Part shown: in pieces, positions 35,909-50,100 of the stretch
Layout of the letters: the number at the start of each line of letters is the position of its first letter
Numbering within the stretch: the first letter of the stretch is position 1
Source of the DNA: Icerya purchasi
Taxonomy: Eukaryota; Arthropoda; Insecta; Hemiptera; Monophlebidae
Direction: 5' to 3'
Assembly (NCBI GenBank): GCA_039619475.1
Contig: CM077115.1
Span: 403,158,557 to 403,222,556, forward strand
Length of the DNA: 64,000 bases
Made by a program: the position numbers and the translations under genes
Notes under the pieces: model-generated
The model's database searches: none
What the model was told of the DNA's origin: nothing
The model's input: the letters and a program-made list of their open reading frames with translations, nothing else

Positions 35909-38040
35909 ATTTATGTTCTTGGGGAGCAGAGATTTTTTTTATATTTTAACTGAAAATTTTTTTGGGATATTCCTGAATAAAACCAAATATGTAAAAAATT
36001 ATTTATTATGTCATTTAAAATATGAAAAAGCAAGTGTGAACAATAAATTGCAAGTAAAATGACCGATTATAAACAACCATGTTTTCTCAATTGGTTTTAA
36101 AATTATTAGTTCTAATTGTAGCATTAAAGAACAATTGTAAAAACATTCTAACGGGTTCATTATCTTTTTATAATAAGCGAATATGCCGTGGTTAAAGCTT
36201 TTTTAAATGGACTTTTCTTTGAAATAAAAAACAAGAAAAAGCAACAGAGATCGCGAAATTAAGTTGTTTATAGATCACGTTGCTTTTTTTTAAAAAAAAA
36301 AGAGAATAAATGAAAACCGAAAAGAAACATTTTAATACAATTTATTGATAATAATGATAAATGGATCGACGTGAACCATGATAGTTCCCGTTGACAAAAA
36401 ATACGAACTGCAGTTAATATTTTTTTCAGTTCGTTAGTATTTTACATCTTTCGCTCATTTGCAGTAAAAGCATATCAGTTTTCATAAAATACAAGCAAAC
36501 GTCAAAGCCAAATTTTAAAAATCATTTTTTTTTATCCTTATTTTATGAAGTTTCATTTTTCTGTCAAAAATAAATCTCGTAATCTGGAAATTTAAAAATA
36601 TACCACTACTTGAACCATTTCAAAATGTTTTGGCGGCAACTTTTGGCATAAGTGTAAATAAAGCGAATGAAAAGAATTTTATTTCCTATTAAATTTCTGC
36701 ATTCTTAAACAGCTTCTGTTAAGTTCTAGGGAATTGCGCCCCACCCACCAAACCACCACTGGATTCATCACTGATAGTACACAGACAGTTCTTATAATGC
36801 ATCGTAGCTTAGAAAATTTATGCTGGCTGGCACTTGTATGATGGATTAATCGTCAAATATGTATTTATGTGCCAACACTTTGTTTGATATGTTGTTAGAA
36901 GGCTGTATTTCTCTAAGATAGGAAAGCAAAAAATTACACCGAAAAAAGTTTTTAATTTATATTTTATAATATCAACACAGTCTTCTGATTCGGAATCAAC
37001 ATCTCTTTTGTTTCATATTGTATGAAAAGAATTAAGGAAATTCGAACTCACTTCTAAAAAAACAAAACCATGTGCTATTTTTAAAGACATAGGATCATGT
37101 AATATCAAAGTGATAAAAGTATATAAAAAAGAACTGAAAAATGCAGGCATATATTATTCAATGAAATATTTAGCAATATTCTAACGCGGTTGAACGGCAG
37201 AAATGTTCGTAAATAAAAATTTTGCTTTTTCTTGACCTGTATAATAAATATGAAGTATATAAACTTGGGCGCTCGTAGGAAGATCAATAAGGTGATTATC
37301 TCTTGTAAAATTGCTAAAGGATTTTTTATTATCCCTACCGCCGTGAAAATTACGTGGTCATTCGTCTATGAATTGTTAACAGAAAAAAAATATTTTTTTC
37401 AAAGTGCACGTTGATTCATTATATCATATAAGTACACATCTGTGATAGAGGAGATATGTGTTGTTTGTAATATTATTTATTAAATCAAATACTTGCTTGT
37501 TCAATGATGTTAATGACCTTTTTTGAAGCCAAACGATTATTTCAGAGTTAAATATTATTTTCAATAAGGTTAAAATCACGAGTTCAAGTTTTTTTTTTCA
37601 AACGTGGAATGAATTTAAAAAGCAAATTTCACAGTTTGATTTGAAATTAGCTACAAATTTAAATGATTTCTTTTATTTTTAATTTATTTTTTCAAAAATA
37701 AGATGGTAATTAAAAAATATTATTATTTTATTATCCGTTTCAATAACTAGAAATAATCTTGCTCCGGCAGTGAGTTTTATAAAACTTTTAAATTGCTGTA
37801 TCATTTAAAGATAATTGAAATTATTTCGGTATTAATCATTTTATTTTTTTTAATTCATTTATTTCGATATATCGTATCATTAATGTTTCGATATATTCTT
37901 CGTATTTTGTTTTCATAACATTACCGGCGGTAATATATCGTATCTATTACTGTGTAATGCTATTTCAAGATGCGCAGTGATACGAAGGAGGTTTTATTTG
38001 TTGTTTGTTGATTATATTTAGTTTAATATCTTTTGTACCG

Positions 38041-38131
38041 ATGGGTGACGGTTCTAATCAATATTATTGCTATGAAGATATTATTCTGGATGAAGTGGCA
38101 CTGGAAGGTTTAGATGGAATTACCGTGGAAG
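38041..38131 (+). CDS. GTF3C1: GTF3C1 coding exon 1
   Basis: ATG in good context (ACCGATGG). It encodes MGDGSNQYYCYEDIILDEVA then LEGLDGITVE. LDEVALEGLDG is the most conserved N-terminal block of the family. The donor GTCGTA is unusual after position +2, but the join G|CT restores ALWLRLET as expected. Confidence 0.92.
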
Positions 38132-41100
38132 GTCGTATTTTAATAGAAAATCATATTAAACTGTTTAATTTATTGTGATAAGCTGTGCGTTTATATCAAT
38201 AAATATTCTGTAATTTTAATCTTTTACAGCTCTTTGGTTGCGACTGGAAACAAACCAGCACTGGAAGTTAAAGCCATTAGATGATGACGTTAAAAGATTC
38301 GTTTGGTCTATTATTACAAAGTACAATGAAATTGAATGGTATAAGATAAGTAAAGACAGACCACTTCCTCATATTGGTAAAATGTATTTTGACACAGCCG
38401 ATGAAGATTGCGTAAGGGATTGAATTTATTTATTTTAGCTTTAAAAATAATCTCATAAAGGTTAGATAGTTGATAAAAATATGAATAAAATAAAGTAATG
38501 GTGCAATACCTAAAGAGTTCCACACATAGTTGAATTTATATTCAGACATACCGATTTGGGCCATTAAAAACATACGATTTTAAACAATTATGCTTTTAGA
38601 AGTATTATTATAGATTTTATATATTAAGGTTATTTACTTTTAAAATATTAATCGTAACGTTAATTGAATACTTTGCGTAAATAATTTTAAAAAGTGAATA
38701 CGTAAATGTCGAATTATTTTTGTATTAGAGTTTTTTTACAGAAATGATTAGACTAGTGTTATGATCAATATTTTGAAAATAAATAATCGCAATACGTAAA
38801 ACATCATTATGGACATTTAAAAACATGTAATTGTGAAACTATATATGAAATATAATTATCTTTAGTGCCCCAAATCAGCGTACGTGTAAAACAAAATTAA
38901 CTGTGAATTACAGTTTATAAAATGTTATTGATTTGTTTAAGCATTAACAATTTTTTTTATTTGTTATTTTTTTCTTTTTTGTAACAAAACTATATTAAAA
39001 ATTTTGTTGTATATGATAGAAAACAATTGTATAAATGATGATTTTTTAGTAACACGTTAGTCTGTTAAGATGGTTGATTGCTAAACCGGAGGTCATGGGT
39101 TTCCGTTCAGTTTCAAACTTGGATCACCCCAGGCCTATCCAGTCTGAAACGATTGGTACCATGGACATTTGGGAAAGAAATGTAATCTGAAAAATTGGAC
39201 GGTCCCCCTGACTTTCGTTAGAGCCATTCGACTTAATAAATTATGAATCTTTTTTCGATCTTTATAAAAGAGCATATTGGACATGCTTTACTTTTTTTGT
39301 TTACTTTTCGTGTTAATGGGCGGTTAGAACGTTCAGACTACTGACTCGTAGTTTTAAATTCAATCCCAGCTAACTACAAGTAACGATTATTAAAATATAA
39401 ATGATCTAAATAATTGCGTGAAGGGCAACATAAAATTACCCCTCACATCAATATATGCATACGAGCTGGTTCTGATGCACATTTTTAAGTTAGACTTGTA
39501 TTGCGATAGCAAAGGATTAAAGTCTGTATAAAGTGTGCTCTGTAAATAGAATTGTTTAGTATTTTGCCTTGTATAACACAAAATTTGTACCACCGGATTG
39601 CCTAGTCTATCAGTCTGCAGAAGATATTTCATTATGATTATTTAGATGTTGATTGATTTCGTAATTGTTTACTGTTCTGTCTGATAAACCATTTTATTCT
39701 TACATTTAGAAGTGCCTTTTGTAGTCCGATAGACTGGGATAAATGGCTTTAATGATGCTGTTGTAATTTTTTTTATATTTTTCACTAATTACATATAATA
39801 TGCTTGACAACGCATCGTCGGTTTTATTATATTTAATTTGTGTCCTGTTTATTTGTTAATTTATTACAAGCATGAAAATAAATCGAATAATTTGTTTTAT
39901 TTGTGTACTATGCAAATAGGAATATATGAGTAACGATCATGTATATCCGTTTAGTCTGGTTAGTAGCAATGGAGTAAGAGGATCATGTTCGGAATTTTCA
40001 ACAAGAGTAAACGTATCTGATTTTGCGCGTAATTTGTCTTTTGAAGAAATGTATGAAAAGTAGGTATCGTATGAGAATTTCTAAAGTTAAAATGTCGGGT
40101 TAATTGTATACTACGTACGTATTGCTGTGTGTGTGTATTAACAAATAGTTTAAATATAATTTTTTTTTTGTAAATTACCTGGCTAGACATGTATAAAACG
40201 ATAGGGATAATATTTATTTTGATTTTCCTTTTTCTTACACATTTGATTTGTAAGAAATAGTGGTCGGTGAAATATGGAACAACCAATTTTGGACGCACGA
40301 AAGTAAAAAAAAGAAACGTTCATGTGATGTAGGGCACCGTTTTAGTTGTTTTTTTTTTTCATTTTTAAAGTATACTTATTCATAAATTAGCTGTGTTATG
40401 CGCGTATTTGTATTTGTGTGTAAATATCAGACAGTCTCTTTCCCCTTTCTAGTTCACAACGAATTATTATCCCAGTTTATTATTCTCATATTTTGATCTT
40501 TCTAAGAATTTCGTCTTGAACTTCTTGAAAAAGTTTAAATATACTGAGGGCGCTTCAATAACTAAACGAACGAAAATAAATATATTTAAATAAAAATGAT
40601 ATAATTTTTCGACATGATCTTTTTACAATTTAATACATCTACGTCAACGGTCGATCAGTTTTCGGATTGCTTTAGAAAAAAATTCTTCTGGCTTAGCATG
40701 CATAAAAATACCGCATTTTTAAGTTCTTCATTATCTTCAAAAACACGATTTTGTAAGCCATTTTTAAATCGTACAAATACATAAAAATCACTTAGAACGC
40801 GATCCGCGTTTTAGAGACGATGCGGTAGGAACTTCCGACCAAATTCATACAATGTGGTCCAAATCAGGCCTGCCGCAAAATACGATTTTTTAATGCATCG
40901 GAATAATGTTCTACATTAATGGCACATCTTTCTTCAATATAATCGTGGATAAACGTCCTTTCATGTCCCAAAACAGAACAAGCATGACCTTGTTGGCTGA
41001 TAATCCCGAATACTTTATCTCTTGGTTTCTGGCTCGTAATGTTGGACCCATGTTTCATCGCATATTATTATTCTTTCCAAGGATGAGTCCTTTTCGCGAT

Positions 41101-44100
41101 CGTAGCGTTGTTCTGCAAGTTTTTTGTCATAAATTCTTTAACAGTTTCAATTGCGCATTTATTAATTAGTTTTTTTTTTTTTTTTATTGTTTCATTGTTT
41201 TTAAAAAGTAAATATCGAAATCATGAGAATATGTGTTCTAATGTTAAACGGAGCAGAATTCGTCGAAAATACTAAGAATTAATAATAAAATATAAGATCA
41301 AAATTTTATCTGACATCAGTCGATTCGAACCCACGTCATTTGTTTAGGTTGACATAAATTACAGTCACTTTTGTCATCATATCACTAGATAAAATTAGAT
41401 TAATGTATGTTTTTATACTATATAAATATAATAAATGACGCATTTAAATTTTTATTAAATTTAAAATTGAGCTTTTTTGCATTATTTTATTGTTTTTTAA
41501 CGATTTTTTTATTTAATATACTTTATTTTATAATAATCAGTCTTCCGAACCATTTGCACAGGATAAATAAACATAATCTAGAATTTATTACATGTTTTTG
41601 TTTGAAAACGGCTATCAGTAACATTCGTTATATGCGGCACCTAAAAATTTAAATTTCTCACGTTAATCAAAAAGTTGCATTTTAATATTTTCACGATTGA
41701 TATACTCATGATCTTCTATCGATGTGCAAAGTTTCATCTAAATCGGTGACTTCAACATCGTGACCTCTCCCTGTTAGTGAAATAAATGTATTGTCCATGT
41801 GTCAATTTTAAAGGCTGCTATAAAAAAATATACCATTCTACTTATTGATTCGCTAGACTTATTTTTTCAACGTTTTTCTTGAGTACGTTGTTGAAACCTT
41901 AATTGCTTATCGCAGCTTAGTTTCATATCTGTTCTTTTGCGGCCATTTTTGAATTGTTCCGTCCACGCATGAAAACTAACGATTCATGCAAGCATTCTAT
42001 GATCTATTTTACTCGGTTTTACTTTTTCTGCAATCGAAAAAAAAAAAAAAAAAAAAAAAAGTTACAAAATGCTGTTCGTGATGGGTACTTTGGCACAGTG
42101 GAGGATCATAATTTTGGGAATCTGAAAATAACCTGTGACGCATCATGACCAATGACCTATCCAGTGTAAAGTAGACATACATACTAACATTTACTGCCGA
42201 TGAATTTTGTATTTTGCCACCACTTCCGATATGGAGGTCACGAGTTCGATCCCGAGTGACGACGAACTTATTACAAGAATTAAATAAATAAATAATCGCT
42301 AATAATCACGTGGAAGGCAATGGCGAACCACCACGTACAACATCATATGCGCGCTAGGTCAGTACACAGCAGACACTCACGGGACTGTATTTGTATATCG
42401 ATAAATCAAATGATTCTATCAATTCCGAATGTAGTCTTGCGTGTGTACACCTGCGTTGCATATAATAATTGCCTAGTACACTACCTATATCTGTACAGCA
42501 GAGATGTACGAATAGGTAGTACCCACCAACCATTAGGTTGAGGAAAGAAAGAGAGAAGAGAGATATCCTCTCTACTGAAGTTTGTCCGAATCACCCTCGT
42601 ATAATCTCTCTTTCCGTTTTAAATGCATATAATGACTAATTATATTTTAAATTACTTCAGGTAAGTATTCTATTATGATTTATGTAATAATCAAGAATAG
42701 ATTGTGATTTTGTTGATTTGAATAAACGATAGTAAGAGTGTCGGACACTCACGTAACAGGCATACTTGCCCTGTGCGGCCTACAACTTATTTTTAAAATT
42801 ACAAGAAAATAAATAAATAAATAAAAATACAAGTACACGAAAACTTAATCGTACGAAATTACAAATCTTTCGCAATTCTTGCATTAAATTAAAAATGTGA
42901 ATTTAAAAGTGAATGTGCATTATTTTGTTGAAATTAATTTATTACTATGTTACGTTTAAGACACTTTTCTCGCCTTTTTTTTCTCCCTTTTATTATATTT
43001 GTTTCATTTCACCGTTCTTTTTATTTTAAATTTCCTTTCCTTATACGGCGTTTCTTTTTTTTTTCTAAAGGTTTATATCGAATATCGTTGCAGTTGCTAG
43101 TCAGGAAAAGCGCGAATCAATACTACTTCCGCAAGAGTTCAACCGTGAACTCGAATTATCCGATTTAAGTTATTGTATGTTGGAAAAAATCGCTCGAACC
43201 AGATATGATGGATGTATTTCGTTGTTTTTGAAGTGTATGAAAGGTGGTGCAAAGCCTGCATTTTATTACTGGAATCAGCTTCATAATTTGAATTTAATTA
43301 CTGTACAGGTATAAGTGTGCGAAAAGATCATTTTGCGATCTGCATTAGTATTTGTAAAATATTTTTAATTTAGTTCAGATCTCTGTTTGTTTAATGGAGA
43401 GCTACAATTTACCTCTTTATGTGTATCCGTTATTTATGCAGGGCGTAATGTAATGTTTTCAGACATTTACATTTAAAAAACAGCCAAGGATGGTTTCCTG
43501 CAAAGTTTTGCATTTACCTGTATTTTATGAAAAAATACCTAGCAAAATTGAAGAATATATTATAAGAATAATTGATTACCTGAATACGCTTCCGGAGAAA
43601 GAAGCTCTGGTTTCAGAAGTGAGAAGTCGACTAAATCTACCTAAGCCGAATAGAATTCAACAGAATAAGTTGTTCAAAGAAAATGTAATCTCGAAGGTAA
43701 TTAAGTTAATTTTTTCTTTAATACATGTATATTTTAACGTTATTCGAAATAAGTGTTCGGATTATATTTCATATTTATTATTAGTGTTTCTTCCGAGTTT
43801 AATTTACTTTGACGATAGAATACAACGTTTATGAATCTAGAAAGAAATGGAACTAAAGGAGCTTTTCAGTTCGAGTTAATAGAAATCGGAGTGAAAGAGA
43901 CGGTCTTACGGTTAGAAAACTGAAGAGATAACTTCAGATGTCTGATTAAGCTTACAGTAGCAAAAAATTTAATCAGAAGATAAAGTAGAAAAGAATATAT
44001 AAAAAAATTAATCGCCGAATTTATTTTATTTAAAATCTCTTTCTTGTCAGTTAAGTTATTCCATTACAAACTTTGATCAAACTTTTAATATTCCAAGTCG

Positions 44101-47100
44101 GTTTCCGTTTTTTCAAAATGAAATATTTCAAAACACGGTAATAATTAAATTTTTAGGTTTTTATAATTTCATTTAATATATTAGCGTAAATTGAACCTGC
44201 AGCGCAATCTATTTAAATTCTAAATTATTTTATTCTGTATGTGGACGAGTTGTGGCATTATCTTTCAGTTGATCTTAGAGTACGCTATTACTTCGCTCTT
44301 TTTTATCGATACATGCTCACATTGTACGTCGGTATACAACTTTTCTACCTTTTAAATATTGATTACGGTTGTAAATTGATTTATCCCGTGTGTGCTTTTT
44401 CATCAACATAGTTACCGTTTGTGATTTAGGATATCAGCAAAATATCTAAACTCCAATGATCTGGTAACGAAATTTAAACGTGTATAAGTCTATTGTGGCT
44501 CTCCTCTATTGTTGTAACGTATGAACGATTAGGCTGATATGCGCGACTTTGAGTAGGCTAGTGTGTGTACTGACGCGTATGATATTGTTGTTCGGTATTT
44601 TTCGGGTGCTGCGGTCGATCAATTGCAAATTTAAAAATATCCTATGAAACCGGCCATTTATTTAATTTTCGGATAATTTTACCATAATTATTATTCCTAC
44701 AATTTAGTCATTGTTTTTTAATATTTGTCGCCACTCGCCATATTATAGTTACAACGATATTAATCATTAATTTTAAGTCAATTTTTTGCCGCCATTAATC
44801 TAGTCCTGTTTTTTTGATATATGCCACATTTTTCTGGTTATCAGTTTGTTGAGTATTCACGTTTTAAATGGCCATATTAATTTTATTATTGTTCTACGAG
44901 TATGGAAAATTATATATCGAATTCATTTTTTTAACCGAGATATTTTTATTTATTTGTTTCGCCGAGTTCCCTGATCCTGCACTGCGCCATGTGGTGAAAT
45001 TTTGGCGCGGGGCATTGTGGTTCTGGTGATTTGTGTTTTCTAGAGTTATCGTAATAATTTATTTTAAAAAAGGGCTAATTCTTGTAATGTAAAAAACAAA
45101 AAAAAAAATCGTAACACTAGCTTCCGGGAGAAGGGGCAGAAATTTGCAAAATCGATCTTAAAATTCAATTGAATCTTAACACTGATCCCGAGCGAGGGAA
45201 TGGAAATTAAAACTAGAATTGCATGAATCATAATGATATATTATCGAAATTAATTGTAATTTTTATTGAACTTTTTTAAGAAAGGGTAGGTTTTATAAAA
45301 AAAACGAAAAAGCAAGATTTTTCCTTTGTTTTGGTTAATATCTGCTTGCTACTGCAAGGTGGCATCGCTAACTATTCAGCTATCAGAAATGTTGTTCGAG
45401 TGTTCACATTTTAATTATTTCTGACTATTTGATTTGAATATTGAAATATTTTACAATTTTTACTTTACAAAATAAAATCAGGGGAAAAAAAGAAAAATAA
45501 GAATGAGACAATAAAATGGCTCGAACGATTTTGATGAAATTCGCGGATTAGGAATTCTTGGAATCTAGAGATCAAGGTATTGATTCGAGAAAATTCGATT
45601 AAATGAGTGGTTCTAAAAGGGAGACCATAAACATTCGCTTTAGAGATTATTGTATTTTTAGAATTTATTATAAAATAAGTTATATGTTTATTTATCAAAG
45701 TTCAGTCACCAGGTACTTATATTTTGTTTTCTAAATTATGCTCACTAGTGCCAGCAAAAACAATTTGAATGATGCGTATTTTTTATAGCTTTTGAACATA
45801 TCGTTTAATAAGATCAAAAGCTATTTTACTGAATCATAATTTAGCAACAAATATTTTTAAGTGATAAACTTTTTTTGGAAAGTATTACTATACTAATATA
45901 ACTAATTGACGAAAAGCAAATTTCGAAGTATGAATTTGAAAAGGGTGACAAGTGACTAAAAGGACATTTTGTATATAAATAAATTTATTGAAAAGAATAG
46001 TATTGCTTAAAAAAAAAATACTGCCGTGAAAATAATTCCGCTTATTCTACAATATTTGTCATTTATTTCGGTAAAATTCTAACTGAAAAACACTGTCTGT
46101 TATTTAACAAAACTATATTCGCAATTTATTTTCAGGTAAGTATTGAAAATAGGAGTATTCCCTCCTCTGATGAGAAAAATCTATTTTTGGAGGTTGTAAA
46201 TCGCAATCTAGCGGAGGGTTGGAGATTTTAAATGTCAGAGAGGCCGTACTAATATAAGTGGTGTATATTATATTTTATGTATTTCTAGAACGTACCGTAT
46301 AGATATTTGTATCCAGATGCCCAGATGTCTGAATATTTAAGTAAAAACGGCATGGAAAAAAGTCTGCGCATTTTCGCTTTGAAGAATCAGAATGAAAATA
46401 CAATTAGATCTTGTAACAAAAAATTGGAAAAACTGTTTCCAGGTATATGTTTCAATTTTTCATTTTATCGTATTTAATATTGTTAATTTTTAAATACGTA
46501 CACTCCGTCTAACAACAGAGTCTTGGTGTATTCTGTGCAACCTTGCAAGCGCAATTATATTGCAGTAATTTCTGAAAAAAGTTGATCGTTTAAAAGTATC
46601 TTTAATTTTAATAAGGCAGTCTATATACAATTTGAAGTAAAATTACGTACAAGTTATTACATTGAAATATCCATTTTTGGTAATTTAAATATTTTTTTAG
46701 GTTTGATATTCTTTTGATTACTGAATAAATCAACAGTCAGTTAGTTGTAATCCTTATTTAATTTATTAAAGTCATTTTTATTAGTGTTTAATTTTATCCC
46801 CATTCAAAAAAATAAATAAATAAAAATCAAATTGCTACATTTCCATGATAATTTTGCAAATTGATAGCATTTTAAGTCAAGCGCCCCTGTTACACTAATA
46901 AAAAATAATAAGAAAAAAAATTATCCAAAGGGACCACACTTTTTCACGGTTTTTGACGAATACTCAGTTTATGTTCACCGATTTTCATCGTTATTCGCAT
47001 GGTACCTAAGTTGAATGGTACTCTTTCTAATGACAAAGAACTAGTAAAATTGGTCAATCATTTTTTTTTATATCTTTTAATGTAGAATAACCTACCAAAT

Positions 47101-50100
47101 TTACAATTTGATCAAAAAGGTACGCCATCATCAAAAAAAAAAAGGTTAATTTTTTGCCATAAAAATCGTTTTATTGTAATGTTTATACCTTTGAAACAAC
47201 AGAAGATAATCTTATTCAATTAATTTGTAAGTGCAAATAACATAAAATATTAAAAACAATAATATGGAAACTTTTTAAAATTAAAATATTGAAGTATTTA
47301 AAAATTAATTATAAACTATATTGAGATGTTAATAATTTTGCCTAGTGTATCCTTTTGAATTTTTAAACATAAATTTTTTCATAATACAACTACAATTTAG
47401 AGAATTCAAGCATTCAAGAAGCTTATTTGATTAATTTATAAGTGCAAATAACATAAAATATTCAAAACAATTATACAAAAACAATTTTTTTTCATTAAAA
47501 TATTAAGATATTCAAAAATGAATTATAAACTTAATTGAGATGTTAATAATTTGTTTTAAAATTCAAAAGGATATTGTAAGTAAAATTATTAACATACTAA
47601 TATAGTTTATAATTAACTTTTGAACATTTTAATTAAAAAAAATTGTTTTCGTATTATTGTTTTGAATTTTTTATGTTATTTGCACTTACAAATTAATCGA
47701 ATAAGCTTCTTGAATGCTTGTATGCTCTAGATTGTAGTTTTATTATGAAAAAATTGATATTTTAAAATTCAAAAGGATACTGTAAGTAAGATGATTAATA
47801 TTCCAATATAGTTATAATTAATTTTTAAATACTGTAATATTTTAATTTTAAAAAATTTTCATATTATTGTTTCCAACATTGCACTTATAAATCAATCGAA
47901 TAAACTTCTCTTCTGTTGTTTCAAAGGTATAAACATTGAAATAAAACCATTTTTATGTCAAAAAATGATTTTTATTTTTGTTCAATATGGCGTACCTTTT
48001 CGATGAATTTGTAAATTGGGGGGGGGGGCATTTTACTTTAAAAAAACATAAAAAAAATTAGTTTCAAAATTGTACCAAAACATTATTATAAAAAAAATAT
48101 AATAATTTCAGAAAAAACGTCCATATCTAATGGTTATTATAAAGATTATGAACTGTTTTTTTCTAGTATAGTCTTTATATACCTCTATGATGTGTCCAGA
48201 TTTCATTCAAATCGATTAAGCCGTTTTTGAGAAAAAAATTATTTTCATATTTTTCATTTTTTTGATTTATCCGAAAACCAAAATAGATAGAAGTCTAAAA
48301 CTTGCAGGATCAACGTATTTTATTAGTACCAACATACTATCCTTCTAGGGCCGATTCGCCATACTTATTGTCTTATAGACTTATTGGTTGTATTTTTTTA
48401 TTTTTTATTATTATTATATAAAATTAGGACAATTTTTCGTTATGAAATCTAATGGGGGCCGGCCTAATAATTACGTTGTAAATTTTGATTATTTTATATG
48501 AAGTATAGAAGAGAAAAAGATAGAAATGTAAGCAAGGGGAGTCACCTTGAGAGGCCAAAATGACCGAGTTTATATATATATGTAATAAAGAAAGTAAAAA
48601 TTAATATGAACAATCTGTTATATTGGAAGTAATTAGAGGGATGAAATAACTGCACAGTAAGCCTTAACATTTTCGAGTAACATGTTTCACCATGTTTATA
48701 TCAATGTTAAGTTTATTTTTATACAGTTAATAGAGAGGAAAACTGGAATAATATAAAATTTCTTTTTATTAAAAAAGTATAGCATCGCATAAAAATTAGT
48801 GGATATCATCTTTTATTTGTTAGGTGAACTAATCAAAATAAAAGGTGCTTTTGTCACTTAGCATGAATATGAAAAGTCTTTGAATATATTGTTATTTAAA
48901 TATTTTAACACTTGTCTTAACGTTTGATAATAGTAGTGATCGTGGAATGCTAATTTTAAAATATTTCGATCACGACTGTAATTTTTTTTCGATTCCGTTA
49001 CCTCACTAATGTTTTAAAACATTGATAATTTCTTATTTCGAGTGTATATTATAAATTTGTAAATAATGGGATTTTTCTGTATATAAAAGTTGAATTAAAA
49101 AAAAAACAAACAAAAAACGAACCAAATTTAAATACGATTAGTTTGGAAAGGGTGAAGAATGACAATTAATTTAAACCGAAGATATTAAAAAATAAATTTA
49201 TTACGATTTGAAGATTTTTGTGTTCAGTAAATTTTACGATTCAAACGTTGTGTAAAATATTGCAGATGCTTTGATAAGATATCGAAGAGAACTGAAAGAA
49301 CCAATAGTTAGTCAAGTTTTACGGAGCATTAATGAGGTGGGAATAAAAGGAATGTCGCAACGGGAAGTTTCTACTAAACATGGTTTAAACATGTTAATGA
49401 GTCGGGCTATACTAAAGCGATTACTGAAAATGGATTCGGTTTGTTTTGCTGTTCACGAGAATTTTAGGCAAAAAGTGTTCAGGTAATTAATACAAAAATT
49501 TCCATATAATTTAACGTGAAATAGTTGTAATGTATTATTTCAATTTTAAGTGCATTTAGTTTTGTTTTTTTAGTATTTGGAGACAATATATAATTATTTG
49601 TAAAAGATCTAATTTGTTTTATATTATAATATATAATAAGAAATTTTTTGAAATTAGACTTAACATTTTGAAAAATTTTAATTTTAATTTAGAGTTAATT
49701 TACATAACGCGAACCTTCAGAATATTTTTCTATCGAAATTACAAATGTTATTTATGATCATGTAAATTATTATTTTTAGGTACTTCTCCAAACAGTTTGA
49801 TTTATCAAAAAGACAAGAATATGATTCGTTACTTCAGACAGCTGGTAATATAATAGATGATTCAGAATATAAATGTACTACTAACTCACTTGCAAACGGG
49901 GAAATAAATGCTAAACAGAATTCGTGCGACAAAGAAATAATTTCTCAGACGAAAGAAATATCGAGTGAAACACAATCGGACAATAATTGTGAGGTAGATT
50001 TTCATATTATTTATAAATAATTAATGGTGGAGAGATTGTTCTTCAAAGGTACGGCTGCTACTGTTAGAACTCTTGGAAGAGATTCAACAGATCATTAGCG

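Larger units (their letters stand above)
26040..38040. other. Intergenic region between RPS29 and GTF3C1
   Basis: About 12 kb with no conserved gene that I can recognise on either strand. It holds a terminal-inverted-repeat element (28053-28383) and an older interrupted copy (26280-27135), a foldback MITE (30287-30514), a mariner relic (32690-33135), short AT microsatellites (31184-31202, 34415-34432) and G runs of 12-14 bases (33823-33834, 35895-35908). The 34.9-35.5 kb and 33.5-33.7 kb parts have small open frames that I could not assign. Confidence 0.6.
38412..39919 (+). other. GTF3C1: GTF3C1 intron 2
   Basis: Intron of 1508 bases carrying two SINEs, one of family A (39053-39240) and one of family B (39310-39640), both in gene orientation. 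The remaining ~600 bases at the left are AT-rich with nothing recognised. Confidence 0.8.
40060..43070 (+). other. GTF3C1: GTF3C1 intron 3
   Basis: Intron of 3011 bases. It holds a mariner relic on the minus strand (40545-41166), one copy of a dispersed repeat (41676-41778), a poly-A tract of about 24 (42039-42060) and a family B SINE (42185-42560). Nothing else is recognised. Confidence 0.8.
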
